DNA from: Rheinheimera sp. 4Y26
Lineage (GTDB): Bacteria > Pseudomonadota > Gammaproteobacteria > Enterobacterales > Alteromonadaceae
Reading direction: 5' to 3'
Assembly (NCBI RefSeq): GCF_025245835.1
Contig: NZ_JAOBWS010000001.1
Coordinates: forward strand, 620,001-684,000
Length of the DNA: 64,000 nucleotides
Below, one piece after another: positions 8,256 to 16,588 of this stretch. A program made the translations under genes and the position numbers. A model generated the notes under the pieces. The model was not told where the DNA came from. It did not search any database and was given only the letters and a program-made list of their open reading frames with translations. Position 1 is the first letter of the stretch. Each line of letters opens with the position of its first letter.

Positions 8256-10799
8256 GTGAAATTGTTTTCGTGGTCTGGTTTAGTCCTTGTATTGTCGCTG
8301 GTTTTTATCTGGAGCTGCGGTTACTGGTTGTGGCTGCAAAACGGTAACTGGCATCTGCAACAAAAAAAAACTGAGCTGATTGCCCAACTCGATAAAGCCG
8401 ATGCCCTGCTGCAAGACTGGCAGCAGGGTTATCAGTTGCACCTGTCTTATCTGCAAACAACCTTACTTCCTCCAGCCGAAAACACCCCGATACTGGACCC
8501 GCTGCAAGAGCTGGACGACAGGATTCGGCGGATTTTATGGCCCGACCCTTTGTTGGCTTATGTGGTGCTGGACAACGACGGCAAAGTGTTAAGATTCAGC
8601 TCCAGTCAGGCCAGGCAGTTATTCAGCCAGACCCGTTTTAGCAGTAAAGAGCAAAGCAGTTTTTTACCACCGCTGGTCTTGCCGAAACTCTGGGTGTTAC
8701 CGCTTGAGGTACAGCAAAATAATCAGCAGCTGGTATTGTGGTTTGATGCCAGTATTTTACAAGGCCAGTTTCAGCAGCTGATGGCATCAGGTGGTTCGGC
8801 CGGTGAGTTACTGCTGCTGGATAATGAGGCACAGCTATATAGCCGCAGCCGTTATCAGAAGTCGTTGTTGCCAAGGCTTGGATTGGACGCACAGGCAGAG
8901 CATCAGCAGTTACAGCTGTTTGCCCGCAGGCCGCCGGAGAACCTGTTATTTAGCCGGCAACTTTATCTGGACGCGGGGGCCTGGCCACAAAGTGCTGTGG
9001 TGACAGCGCTGAAACAGCGACGCGAAGGTGTGTTACTCAAACCCTATCAGAATTATCTGGGCCGCAAAACGCTGGCGGCCTGGCGCTGGCTCCCCGGCTG
9101 GCAGCTCTATCTGGTGTCAGAGCAGGATGCCAATCTGATGCTGCAACCGCTGAAACTGCTAAAACAACAGCTGTTGGCAGCACTGAGTGCGCTGACGGTG
9201 TTGTTGTTGCTGATGTTCTGGTATTTAAACCGTTCTCTGAATCAGCGCCAGCAGGCACTGATGGCAAGTCAGGCGGCACAGGATCAATGGCTGTTACATG
9301 ATTTTGATCCACCAGTGACAGGTGATTTAACCACAGTACAGCTTGACGACGAGCCGACCCCGGACAGAGTCACCACGGCAGAAGCGCAGCTTTGTGAGCA
9401 AGTTGCAGCTGATGTTAGCGCAGACGCAGCTGTGCCTTCGCAGCACCAGAGTGCTTCCACGCCAGATCCTCGATTACCGGCCGCCAATGCCCTGTTAAAA
9501 GCCTGGTTGCAGCAGCCGGATAATAAAAGACTGGCTGAGCTGAGCCGCAGTTATCTGCAAAACCAGCCGCAGGATGACGCCGGGCTTGATGCTGTGTATG
9601 CCTGCGAACTCAGCACTGAACTGCCGCAGTTGCTCAGGCAACTGATGCAACAGGACGAACAACTGGATTGTCTGCTGGAAGTGAACAGTGAAGTGCCTGC
9701 TGTAGTGCTGCTGGCCAAACAGGCGCTATTTCGTGCCATTGAACTCTGGTTATTACTGACCCGGCAGCGGCTTGGGTCGCAGCCGTGCCAGCTCAGATTG
9801 CTGGTAGCAGCCAATCATCAGCTCAGGCTGGAATTATTGGATCAGGGCGATGCACTGACCGACAGCCAGTGGCTGCAATTACTGGAGCCTGCGGCAACAG
9901 GGCAGGGCGTTGCCACCGATTACCAACAGTTGCAACAGCTGCTGCTCTGGTGTCAGGCCCATATTTCAGGGCACTCAGATCCTGCGCATGGCAATAAACA
10001 GGTATTGGAATTTCACTACGAATTGCCGGAACCGGTTGCTGCCCCTCAAATCATGCCACAATTATCCGGGCGGGTGATGTTGTTGTGTCCGCCTGGACCG
10101 TCACGACAGTTATATAACCGGATGCTGCGTCAGCTCGGTTATGACTTATTGCCGATGGATGACGCCAGTCAATTGGTGGCCTGGTGCCATGACGGGACAC
10201 AGCAGCTGGATCAGCTGGTGATTGATGAAAGTTTTGCCGGTGCCGATCACAGCTTGTTGCCGAAGATAGCGACAGTGGTGCGCCGTTATTTTCCGCAGGT
10301 GCGGGTGTTGTTTTGTGTGCGCAAGCCATCAGAGTGGCAACCGTCATTGCCTGCTGTGCAGTTGCTGGCAAAACCTGTGGTGTTGCCGCAACTGGCGGTG
10401 GCGCTTGGTACAAAAGACGAAGGAGAGATCAGTCAGCCTCTGCCCACCCTCTGGTTGTATCAGCCAGATCCGTTATTGTTGTGGTATCTGGAGCAGCAGC
10501 TGCTCAACCTGCCTTATCAGTCCAGAGTGATCAGGCATTGGCCAGAGCCGGAGGGGGATTTGCATCAGGATCTTTATTTGCTGCCTGCCACTTTGTACCA
10601 GCAGCTGAAAAGTAGCCCTAAACCTGCTTTGCTGCTGTGGTACGGTGAACAGGGCAGAGATGAAATTGCACTGCCAAATGCTTGTTGTTACTGGCAAATT
10701 TCAACAGGTGCTGCAACACTAAGCCGGCAACTATACCAACTCAGAGCGCAGCAACCTCAGGCTGCAACAGGAAAAATAACGGATGAATCCACTTTATAA
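8256..10799 (+). CDS. Membrane sensor protein resembling a hybrid histidine kinase with degenerate output domains
   Basis: An 847-residue protein starting at GTG with AAAGGAAG upstream. It has a membrane segment at about 7-27, a periplasmic region ending in a dCache-like signature (LKPYQNYLGRKTLAAWRWLPGW), and a second membrane segment at about 305-324. A linker follows, then a stretch at about 490-591 shaped like an HATPase domain but without recognisable N, G1 or G2 box residues. No H-box histidine motif is seen. About 604-716 looks like a receiver domain: an Asp is kept in LVIDESFAG and the Lys in LAKPVV, but the usual acidic pair after strand one is replaced by CPPGP. About 730-847 may be a second, more eroded receiver. 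It overlaps the next gene by 17 bases. Probably a signalling scaffold or sensor rather than a working kinase. Confidence 0.6.
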   Translation: MKLFSWSGLVLVLSLVFIWSCGYWLWLQNGNWHLQQKKTELIAQLDKADALLQDWQQGYQLHLSYLQTTLLPPAENTPILDPLQELDDRIRRILWPDPLLAYVVLDNDGKVLRFSSSQARQLFSQTRFSSKEQSSFLPPLVLPKLWVLPLEVQQNNQQLVLWFDASILQGQFQQLMASGGSAGELLLLDNEAQLYSRSRYQKSLLPRLGLDAQAEHQQLQLFARRPPENLLFSRQLYLDAGAWPQSAVVTALKQRREGVLLKPYQNYLGRKTLAAWRWLPGWQLYLVSEQDANLMLQPLKLLKQQLLAALSALTVLLLLMFWYLNRSLNQRQQALMASQAAQDQWLLHDFDPPVTGDLTTVQLDDEPTPDRVTTAEAQLCEQVAADVSADAAVPSQHQSASTPDPRLPAANALLKAWLQQPDNKRLAELSRSYLQNQPQDDAGLDAVYACELSTELPQLLRQLMQQDEQLDCLLEVNSEVPAVVLLAKQALFRAIELWLLLTRQRLGSQPCQLRLLVAANHQLRLELLDQGDALTDSQWLQLLEPAATGQGVATDYQQLQQLLLWCQAHISGHSDPAHGNKQVLEFHYELPEPVAAPQIMPQLSGRVMLLCPPGPSRQLYNRMLRQLGYDLLPMDDASQLVAWCHDGTQQLDQLVIDESFAGADHSLLPKIATVVRRYFPQVRVLFCVRKPSEWQPSLPAVQLLAKPVVLPQLAVALGTKDEGEISQPLPTLWLYQPDPLLLWYLEQQLLNLPYQSRVIRHWPEPEGDLHQDLYLLPATLYQQLKSSPKPALLLWYGEQGRDEIALPNACCYWQISTGAATLSRQLYQLRAQQPQAATGKITDESTL

Positions 10800-11853
10800 C
10801 GAATATAAAAAAGCGCGGTTATATACGCTGTTGCTGGTGGTTGGTCTGGCTATTGCTGCGGCGACCATCGATTATTTTATGGCACTCAACCAGCGCATTG
10901 TTCAGCGCCAGCATTTGCTGTTGTCGGCTGCTGAAGATCTGGAGCATCAGCTGGCGCCTGTTGTGCATCTGCTTAAGGTACTCAAGCAGGATGCAGAGGC
11001 CAGCTTATTGCTGCAAAACGAAGCACCAGCTGTATTGCCAGGCCAACAATGGTCGCTGCGCCCTTCGGACAGCAGTCTGCAGCTGTCTGATGCAGAAAAA
11101 TCGATGTTAAACAGCCTGTTACCTCAGTTAAAGCTGACACAGCGCACCTCTGCCAGTATCAAACAGTTTAGTTATTTGTCTCAGTCCGGCGTCTGGTATG
11201 TGCCGGTTGAGCAACGTTCGGCCGCCCTTGAACTGGAAGCGCAGCTGTTCTGGCAACAAAAAGAGCAAGTGTCAAAGTTAACTGAGCAGCAGCTAAGACT
11301 GCACCGGCTCAAAGCCGCCGAAACAGTGTTTATGTTGTCAGTACCGCTGAGTCAGAATGGGCAGCCGCTGGGCGAGCTGGTCGTTAATTTTGATCTGGCC
11401 GCCATGTTACAGCGGGTGGCCAAAGGCCAGCAGGACAGCACCATTCAGTTGCTCAATGACATTGGTGAGCCTTTGTTGGCTGTGGCGCAAGGCCAGGTGA
11501 TGACAGAGGCCGACACTGAACTGTTGCATCACAGCGACAGGCTCAGAACCCTGAATATTTTGCCTTTGACTTTGCATCTGGAACCGGCAGATGCACGTTC
11601 TGCGCTGGCGGAGCTGGGTGACTTATTTGGCCATTTTATGTTGTATCTGGTCAGCTTATTGTTGCTTTGGTGGTATTGCCGGCGCCGTTTCCGCACCAAG
11701 GTACTGGCTCCTTTCCAGCGTTTTCTGGTGCATGTGGAAAGGCTCGGCCGTGGCGACCCGCAGGGGGTACGGCATATTCCGGCGGATTGGCTGGAGGTGT
11801 TTCATCAGGTAGAACAGCTGCGTGATAAAGCGCCGGATCAAAACAGCCGGTAA
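10783..11853 (+). CDS. Membrane sensor with HAMP-like C-terminus and no output domain
   Basis: A 356-residue protein with an N-terminal membrane helix (about 13-33), a roughly 240-residue periplasmic region, a second helix (about 280-300, FMLYLVSLLLLWWYC), and a short HAMP-like tail (KVLAPFQRFLVHVERLGRGD). The chain then stops, with no kinase, cyclase or receptor signalling domain. It starts inside the last codons of the preceding sensor gene (17-base overlap), which strongly suggests translational coupling and a joint complex. The 3' end overlaps the convergent transglutaminase-like gene by 16 bases. I do not recognise a named family. Confidence 0.6.
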   Translation: MNPLYNEYKKARLYTLLLVVGLAIAAATIDYFMALNQRIVQRQHLLLSAAEDLEHQLAPVVHLLKVLKQDAEASLLLQNEAPAVLPGQQWSLRPSDSSLQLSDAEKSMLNSLLPQLKLTQRTSASIKQFSYLSQSGVWYVPVEQRSAALELEAQLFWQQKEQVSKLTEQQLRLHRLKAAETVFMLSVPLSQNGQPLGELVVNFDLAAMLQRVAKGQQDSTIQLLNDIGEPLLAVAQGQVMTEADTELLHHSDRLRTLNILPLTLHLEPADARSALAELGDLFGHFMLYLVSLLLLWWYCRRRFRTKVLAPFQRFLVHVERLGRGDPQGVRHIPADWLEVFHQVEQLRDKAPDQNSR

Positions 11854-12761
11854 CTGAACTGACGACTTTTCAGCTGGACATCATAAGGTGGATTCAGCTT
11901 GCCTGGTGGCAGTTGCGCCGGCCCTGTCGGGTCCAGCACCAGATAACTGGCGCCCTTTAAATCCACCGTTAATTCATTATCAATAGCCGGAATTTGAGCG
12001 GCAATCACGGCATGGTCGTTAAAATAAATAATGGCGATGCCAAGTTTCGGGAAAATATTGCGCAGCACTGTGGCAAACACCACCGCCTTACTATCACAGT
12101 CTCCCTGATTGGCCTGCAGCATCTGCACCGGTGTTAAAAAACCGGCACCTGCAGACTCGCGCCTGTCTGACAAATTCTGATAAGGGATTTGTTGCAGCCA
12201 ATAGGCCAGCTGCATGGCAATTTTGCGGATATTGTTGCGGCCATACAGGCTGACAAAACTGGCCGCCACCGGCTGCAGTACCGGCAAATTTTCGCGCATG
12301 ATACGCACATGGTCCGGGATCACATAACTTTCACCCAAGGGAGTTGTTAACAAATACAGGTAATCCCGCTGCAGATAGCCCTGATACGCCTGCTGCTGCG
12401 TGGCCGCCAGCTGGTTGCGGATGTTGGCGACCTGCGTCAGATCGGCACCTGACACTGTGACACTGAGCGGCAGATTGCTTGGGGATAAGCGGATTTTTAC
12501 CCCACGTTGTTGCAGCTTCACTGACTGCAGCAACAACTGATGCCGGACATGCAGCTCGGCCAGCTCAGCAGAATATTTTTTCCTGATACTGTGCTGGCTC
12601 TGCATTTTTGCGTTTTCTAACGAAAAACTAAGGGGAGGCTGGGGCGGACGCAGATAACTAAATTCTGTGCTGGTTTCCCCTTGTTTCAGCTGAAATTCCG
12701 TTGCTGCCAGAAGCGGTATGCTGAGCAGCAAGGTACTGAGTAACATTACTATTCTGAACAA
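11838..12761 (-). CDS. Transglutaminase-like cysteine peptidase family protein, exported
   Basis: About 307 residues, with a signal peptide and a C-terminal transglutaminase-like core. The Cys in QANQGDCDSKAVVFATVL, the His in YFNDHAVIAA and the Asp in YLVLDPTG form the expected Cys-His-Asp triad in order. I favour a TTG start at 12761, because AAGGAA sits 8 bases upstream and the signal peptide FRIVMLLSTLLLSIPLLA follows at once. A GTG at 12791 and an ATG at 12746 are alternatives. Exported members of this superfamily can be proteases or cross-linkers, and the substrate is unknown. It overlaps the tail of the upstream surface-protein gene by about 100 bases and is likely coupled to it. Confidence 0.7.
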   Translation of the reverse strand: MFRIVMLLSTLLLSIPLLAATEFQLKQGETSTEFSYLRPPQPPLSFSLENAKMQSQHSIRKKYSAELAELHVRHQLLLQSVKLQQRGVKIRLSPSNLPLSVTVSGADLTQVANIRNQLAATQQQAYQGYLQRDYLYLLTTPLGESYVIPDHVRIMRENLPVLQPVAASFVSLYGRNNIRKIAMQLAYWLQQIPYQNLSDRRESAGAGFLTPVQMLQANQGDCDSKAVVFATVLRNIFPKLGIAIIYFNDHAVIAAQIPAIDNELTVDLKGASYLVLDPTGPAQLPPGKLNPPYDVQLKSRQFSYRLF

Positions 12762-13446
12762 CTTGTTGTTTCCTTCGCCACAGATAAACACAGCTTAAGC
12801 CGAGCAGCGCCAAAATACCAAAACTACCGCCGCTTTCTTCATGCACCACCACCACTGGTCTGTAGTTGTCGCTGCTTTGATCTTCCAGTGCCAGTCTGTC
12901 CAGCGTCGCATTGTCATAACCGGACATTTCGGCCAGCACATAACCACTTTGAGCATCAACCAGCTGAATTTTCAGTTTGTAATAGTCACGCGGCAAGCTG
13001 ACCAGATTGGTTTCTACTGCAAACCAGTCCTGTGAACTCTGGCCATAAAGCGTAAAGATGGAGCTGGTATGAATACGTCGTACCGCACCATTGCTGCTGA
13101 TCAGGTCGTAAATGGCATAAACCGGCTGACTGCTGTAAGTGGTGTGAGCATCAAAACGCGCATAAAGCAGGGAGTAAAAACCGTTGTTATTCAAATCTCT
13201 TTTTAAGGTGAGATCAATCGTCTGAAACCAGGCACTGCTTTGATAAGCCTGAGTGGTCGCCATACTGCGGCTGTCGGTAGCAGGCGCCGGAGCATTTTTG
13301 GCAGCAGCAGCAACTTCACTGGCGGCCAGATGTTGCTCTGTGGTTTGCTGCGGGCTTTGCAACTCTTCAGCCGCATAAAGCTGCTGAATACTCAGGCTGG
13401 CCACAAATAAAGGTACCAATAACAAGGTTGAACTCAGGGTTTTCAT
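12658..13446 (-). CDS. Choice-of-anchor H family surface protein with GlyGly-CTERM-like signal
   Basis: About 262 residues. Start 13446 is preferred over the ATG two codons earlier because GGAG lies 8 bases upstream of it but only 2 from the first. After a signal peptide (to about residue 26, YAAEEL) comes a secreted domain with the run RDLNNNGFYSLLYARFDAHT, which I recognise as a choice-of-anchor H type sequence. Then comes a GlyGly-CTERM-like signal: ESGGSFG, a hydrophobic helix ILALLGLSCVYLW, and RRK. Such tails are processed by rhombosortases. Unusually, about 34 residues follow the basic cluster, where most family members end, and this tail overlaps the next gene. A frameshift or strain variation could explain it. 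Confidence 0.7.
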   Translation of the reverse strand: MKTLSSTLLLVPLFVASLSIQQLYAAEELQSPQQTTEQHLAASEVAAAAKNAPAPATDSRSMATTQAYQSSAWFQTIDLTLKRDLNNNGFYSLLYARFDAHTTYSSQPVYAIYDLISSNGAVRRIHTSSIFTLYGQSSQDWFAVETNLVSLPRDYYKLKIQLVDAQSGYVLAEMSGYDNATLDRLALEDQSSDNYRPVVVVHEESGGSFGILALLGLSCVYLWRRKQQVVQNSNVTQYLAAQHTASGSNGISAETRGNQHRI

Positions 13447-13562
13447 AGGCATATCTCCGGCGGCTTTGATATGATCCTGAGCTGAGATGGCTGAATAGCC
13501 CCTGAATTATTCTGGTGCAGGCTGAGCTTTGAGGTCAGCAGGCGCTGCTGTGTGGAAATCGG

Positions 13563-14396
13563 ATGAAAATTAGCAAAGAAATTAAGGTGGAAACCGCCGG
13601 CCTAGCCGCAGATCTGCTGGCGGCTGCAGTGCCGGAATTGTCCAAGGGGCGGCTTAAAGACGCGATGAATAAAGGCGCTGTGATCTGGCGGCGTGGTAAA
13701 CAGCAAAAACGCCTGCGCCGGGCGCAGAGTCCGGTCGCAGCCGGCGATTTATTACAGCTCAATTATGATGATGATTTGTTGTCGCGCCAGTGTGAGCCGG
13801 CGGTGTTATTGGCCGACGAACGTCATTTCAGCCTGTGGTACAAACCACCTGGTATGTTGTCTCAGGGCAACGAATGGGGTGATCATCTGAGTTTGCTACG
13901 TTTTGCCGAACAACAACTTGGCAACAGAGCGGTATTTTTAATTCACCGGCTGGACAGAGAAGCCAGTGGCTTAATGTTGCTGGCACATAGTGCCAAAATG
14001 GCCACAACGCTCAGTCAGCTGATGCAACAGCAGCTGATGGATAAACGTTATCAGGTACTGGTGCGTGGCAAACTAAGCCAGGCGCTTCTGGAAGAAGGGG
14101 TGATCCGGCAAAAGCTGGATGGCAAAGCCTGTGAAACCCGCTTTAAGCTTTGTGCACAGCAAAACGATGCCAACCACAGTCTGCTGGATATTCAGCTAAT
14201 TAGTGGCCGTAAACATCAGATTCGCCGTCATTTTGCCGCTATTGGTCATGCCGTGATGGGAGACCCCAGATATGGTGAGCAAAATCAGGACCCGGCAGGT
14301 CTTGGTTTACAAGCAGTAGCGCTGAGTTTTCAGCTGCCGGGCCAGCAAAAAGTCTATCAGTATCAGTTGCCGGCCACGCTTCGTCGTTTTGGCTGA
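13563..14396 (+). CDS. RluA-family pseudouridine synthase
   Basis: A 277-residue pseudouridine synthase. The catalytic motif is LIHRLDREASGLMLLAH, with the nucleophilic Asp at about residue 125. The substrate-side motif GRKHQIRRHFAAIGHAVMGDPRYG is clear. The N-terminal 60 residues look like a small S4-type RNA-binding domain (LSKGRLKDAMNKGAVIWRRGKQQ with a basic patch). It is distinct from the RluA at 3010-3663 and the target uridine cannot be predicted; RluC/RluD-like and TruC-like members share this layout. Weak GGAAATCGG precedes the ATG. It is divergent from the surface-protein gene. Confidence 0.85.
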   Translation: MKISKEIKVETAGLAADLLAAAVPELSKGRLKDAMNKGAVIWRRGKQQKRLRRAQSPVAAGDLLQLNYDDDLLSRQCEPAVLLADERHFSLWYKPPGMLSQGNEWGDHLSLLRFAEQQLGNRAVFLIHRLDREASGLMLLAHSAKMATTLSQLMQQQLMDKRYQVLVRGKLSQALLEEGVIRQKLDGKACETRFKLCAQQNDANHSLLDIQLISGRKHQIRRHFAAIGHAVMGDPRYGEQNQDPAGLGLQAVALSFQLPGQQKVYQYQLPATLRRFG

Positions 14397-14424
14397 GCCA
14401 ATGGGATGCGCCCGCTGCGTTGGC

Positions 14425-16431
14425 TCAGAGCTGGGGTTTTTCCAGCAGGATTCCATTACAGTAGAGCTGCAGCAAATCCAGCCGCAGCGCATTAATTAAA
14501 TCGGCCCGCACATCTTCAGTTTGCCAGCTGCAGGGATTGGCCTGCAGGCATTCAACAGTCACCTTGTACTGTGCCTGTTGTTGTTGGCTGGCGGCTAGAT
14601 CCCAGCTCAACCACACCAGTTCACGCACCCCGGCCAGCTCCTGCGCCGGCCATTGTTTGCCCAATAACGGGGTCAGCGGCGTTAAAAAACTATAGATAGT
14701 GGGTTGGTTCGGTAACTGCCGGCGGATCAAGGTAACAGCTGCCTGCAGCTGTTGCTGCAAAGCGGCCAGCTGCGCGGGCGGACAGCGCCAGGCCAGCCAT
14801 AACGCATCGGTATGCACTGTATAAGCAGCCATGGCCGACAGCGGCAGTTCGTCCACCAGCTGCAACATCGCATGGCGTAAAATCTGCTCGCCAAACTGAA
14901 ATTTAAACTGCTGTGGATTGGCCAGTTGCAGCGCCTGTAACTGCAGCTGGTCGGTTTTTTGTGCTTCTTTTTGTACCTTGCGTGCAAACTCAGTCCAGCT
15001 GCTAGCCTGTGGTAAACCGGGTGGCTCGGTGTTTAAGTCCTGGCTGCGGCGAAAATAATGACGCCAGGCCAAAGCAAAAGCTAACAACAGCACCAGACTG
15101 CCAAGGCCAAAGATCAGCAGATCCTTCTGTTGCAGCTGAGCCAGACTTTGCTGTACCTGCTGTTTCAGTTGTTGCTGGTTTAAATCATCGGTCAGTAAAT
15201 CCAGCGTATATTTTTGCTGCATGGCGGCCTGATCAAAGCGCAGTGCCAGCAGTTGCTGGCTGGCGTCAAAAGCGGATTGCCATTGTTGCTGGCCGGCGTA
15301 AAGCCTGGCTTTGAGTTCCCAATAACGTATTTTCAGAAAATCAGCAGACTTTTCCAGTTCAGCAGCAGCGGGCAGTGCCGACACTGCCGCTTCCCATTCC
15401 TGCTGGGCTATGGCAATTTCAGCCAGCGCCAGCAGCAACTCCTGATACAAAGTGTCGTGGCCCAGTTGTGAAAACAGCTGCATAGCTTTGGTCAGCCGTT
15501 GTTTGGCCAGTGCATAGTCGTTTTGTTTCATCGCCAGCTGCGCCTGGCCATAATGCACCAGTGCAATCAAATGACTGTCATCCAGTTGTTCTGCATCCTG
15601 CATGGCAAGGCGCAGAGTTTGGGCACTTTTATCAATTTCGCCCAGTTGCAGATAAGTTTCCGCCAGATTAATGCGGGCATTGACCAGCAAATTCTGGTGC
15701 ACGGACTGCTGATATAAGGTTTCGGCAGACTGCAGATGTTGCAAAGACAAAGGCAGCTGCGCCAGCTTACGGTATGCCATGCCAAGGCGCAGATGAATAG
15801 AAGCCAGTGAAGTTTGTTCGTCCAGTTGTTGCGCCAGGATCAAAGCGCGGCTGAGCTGGCGTTGGGTCAGGGCGAAATTATTCTGTTGCAGCGCCAGCCG
15901 GCCTGCAATCAGCCGTGCTTTTAGTTCGGCATAAGGCAGCTGATGGCGCACGGCAATCTCAACACTGAGTTCAGCATAACGGTTGGCCTGTTCGAGCTTG
16001 CCAAACTGGTTATAAGCCTGGGCGAAATTTTCATACAGGCTGGCCTGCAGCGCCGGTTTTTCAGCGGCAGGAATGGCCGGCAATAATAATTCCGCCTGTT
16101 GCAGCGACTGCAGCGCATTGCTGTTGTCGCGGAACAACATGCCATAGACCAGGGCTTTTTGTTGCCAGGCCTGTAATTTCAGTGCCGGGCTTAAGTCGCC
16201 TTTCAGTGCCTGGTCCAAAGCGTTTAATGCGGCGTCTTTCTTTTTCAGTTGCAGGTGGGCCACGCCAAGTTTCAGCCATTGGCTGGCGTCGCGCTCTGTT
16301 TCGTTGGTTTGGCTTAGTTCAGTGGCGTAGCGGGTCGGGTCTTGCTGGATTTTTTTCAGTTCAGCGGAAAAATCTGTGGCGAGCGCCGGCAGGGCAACAA
16401 AGCACAACATTAAAAACCAGCTTTTTTTCAC
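14425..16431 (-). CDS. Membrane-anchored TPR protein with GGDEF-like but motif-less C-terminal domain
   Basis: A 668-residue protein with a signal peptide (about 1-18), a long periplasmic array of tetratricopeptide-type helices (about 50-430, for example LASIHLRLGMAYRKLAQLPLS), one membrane helix (about 435-457, LLIFGLGSLVLLLAFALAW) and a cytoplasmic domain of about 200 residues. That domain has the spacing of a GGDEF fold (LQALQLANPQQFKF ... FGEQILRHAMLQLVDELP ... DALWLAWR), but no GGDEF or DxD metal motif can be seen, so it is unlikely to make c-di-GMP. TPR-TM-GGDEF proteins are common in this group, and this looks like a diverged member used for sensing or binding. Monocistronic. Confidence 0.6.
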   Translation of the reverse strand: MKKSWFLMLCFVALPALATDFSAELKKIQQDPTRYATELSQTNETERDASQWLKLGVAHLQLKKKDAALNALDQALKGDLSPALKLQAWQQKALVYGMLFRDNSNALQSLQQAELLLPAIPAAEKPALQASLYENFAQAYNQFGKLEQANRYAELSVEIAVRHQLPYAELKARLIAGRLALQQNNFALTQRQLSRALILAQQLDEQTSLASIHLRLGMAYRKLAQLPLSLQHLQSAETLYQQSVHQNLLVNARINLAETYLQLGEIDKSAQTLRLAMQDAEQLDDSHLIALVHYGQAQLAMKQNDYALAKQRLTKAMQLFSQLGHDTLYQELLLALAEIAIAQQEWEAAVSALPAAAELEKSADFLKIRYWELKARLYAGQQQWQSAFDASQQLLALRFDQAAMQQKYTLDLLTDDLNQQQLKQQVQQSLAQLQQKDLLIFGLGSLVLLLAFALAWRHYFRRSQDLNTEPPGLPQASSWTEFARKVQKEAQKTDQLQLQALQLANPQQFKFQFGEQILRHAMLQLVDELPLSAMAAYTVHTDALWLAWRCPPAQLAALQQQLQAAVTLIRRQLPNQPTIYSFLTPLTPLLGKQWPAQELAGVRELVWLSWDLAASQQQQAQYKVTVECLQANPCSWQTEDVRADLINALRLDLLQLYCNGILLEKPQL

Positions 16432-16556
16432 AATAGCCTCCCTGCAGCAGCGAACTGTTGCCCGGCAGTGTACCTGTTAGCACGAACAGCGCCAACCGCT
16501 TTCCTTTGTCGTTGTGGCAAATTCATACAGCAAATTCTTACTGAAAATTCATATTG

Positions 16557-16588
16557 TTACTCAGTTACTCAGTTACTCAGTTACTCAG
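16557..16588. repeat. Four tandem copies of an 8-bp repeat across a stop codon
   Basis: TTACTCAG is repeated four times without interruption. The minus-strand gene ending at 16585 stops inside the first copy it enters. Read on that strand each unit carries TGA and TAA. Because 8 is not a multiple of 3, stops fall in all three frames. Confidence 0.9.

Noticed and set aside
10051-10413. 120-residue minus-strand open frame inside the first sensor gene
   Set aside because: Antisense shadow; low complexity and no start signal.
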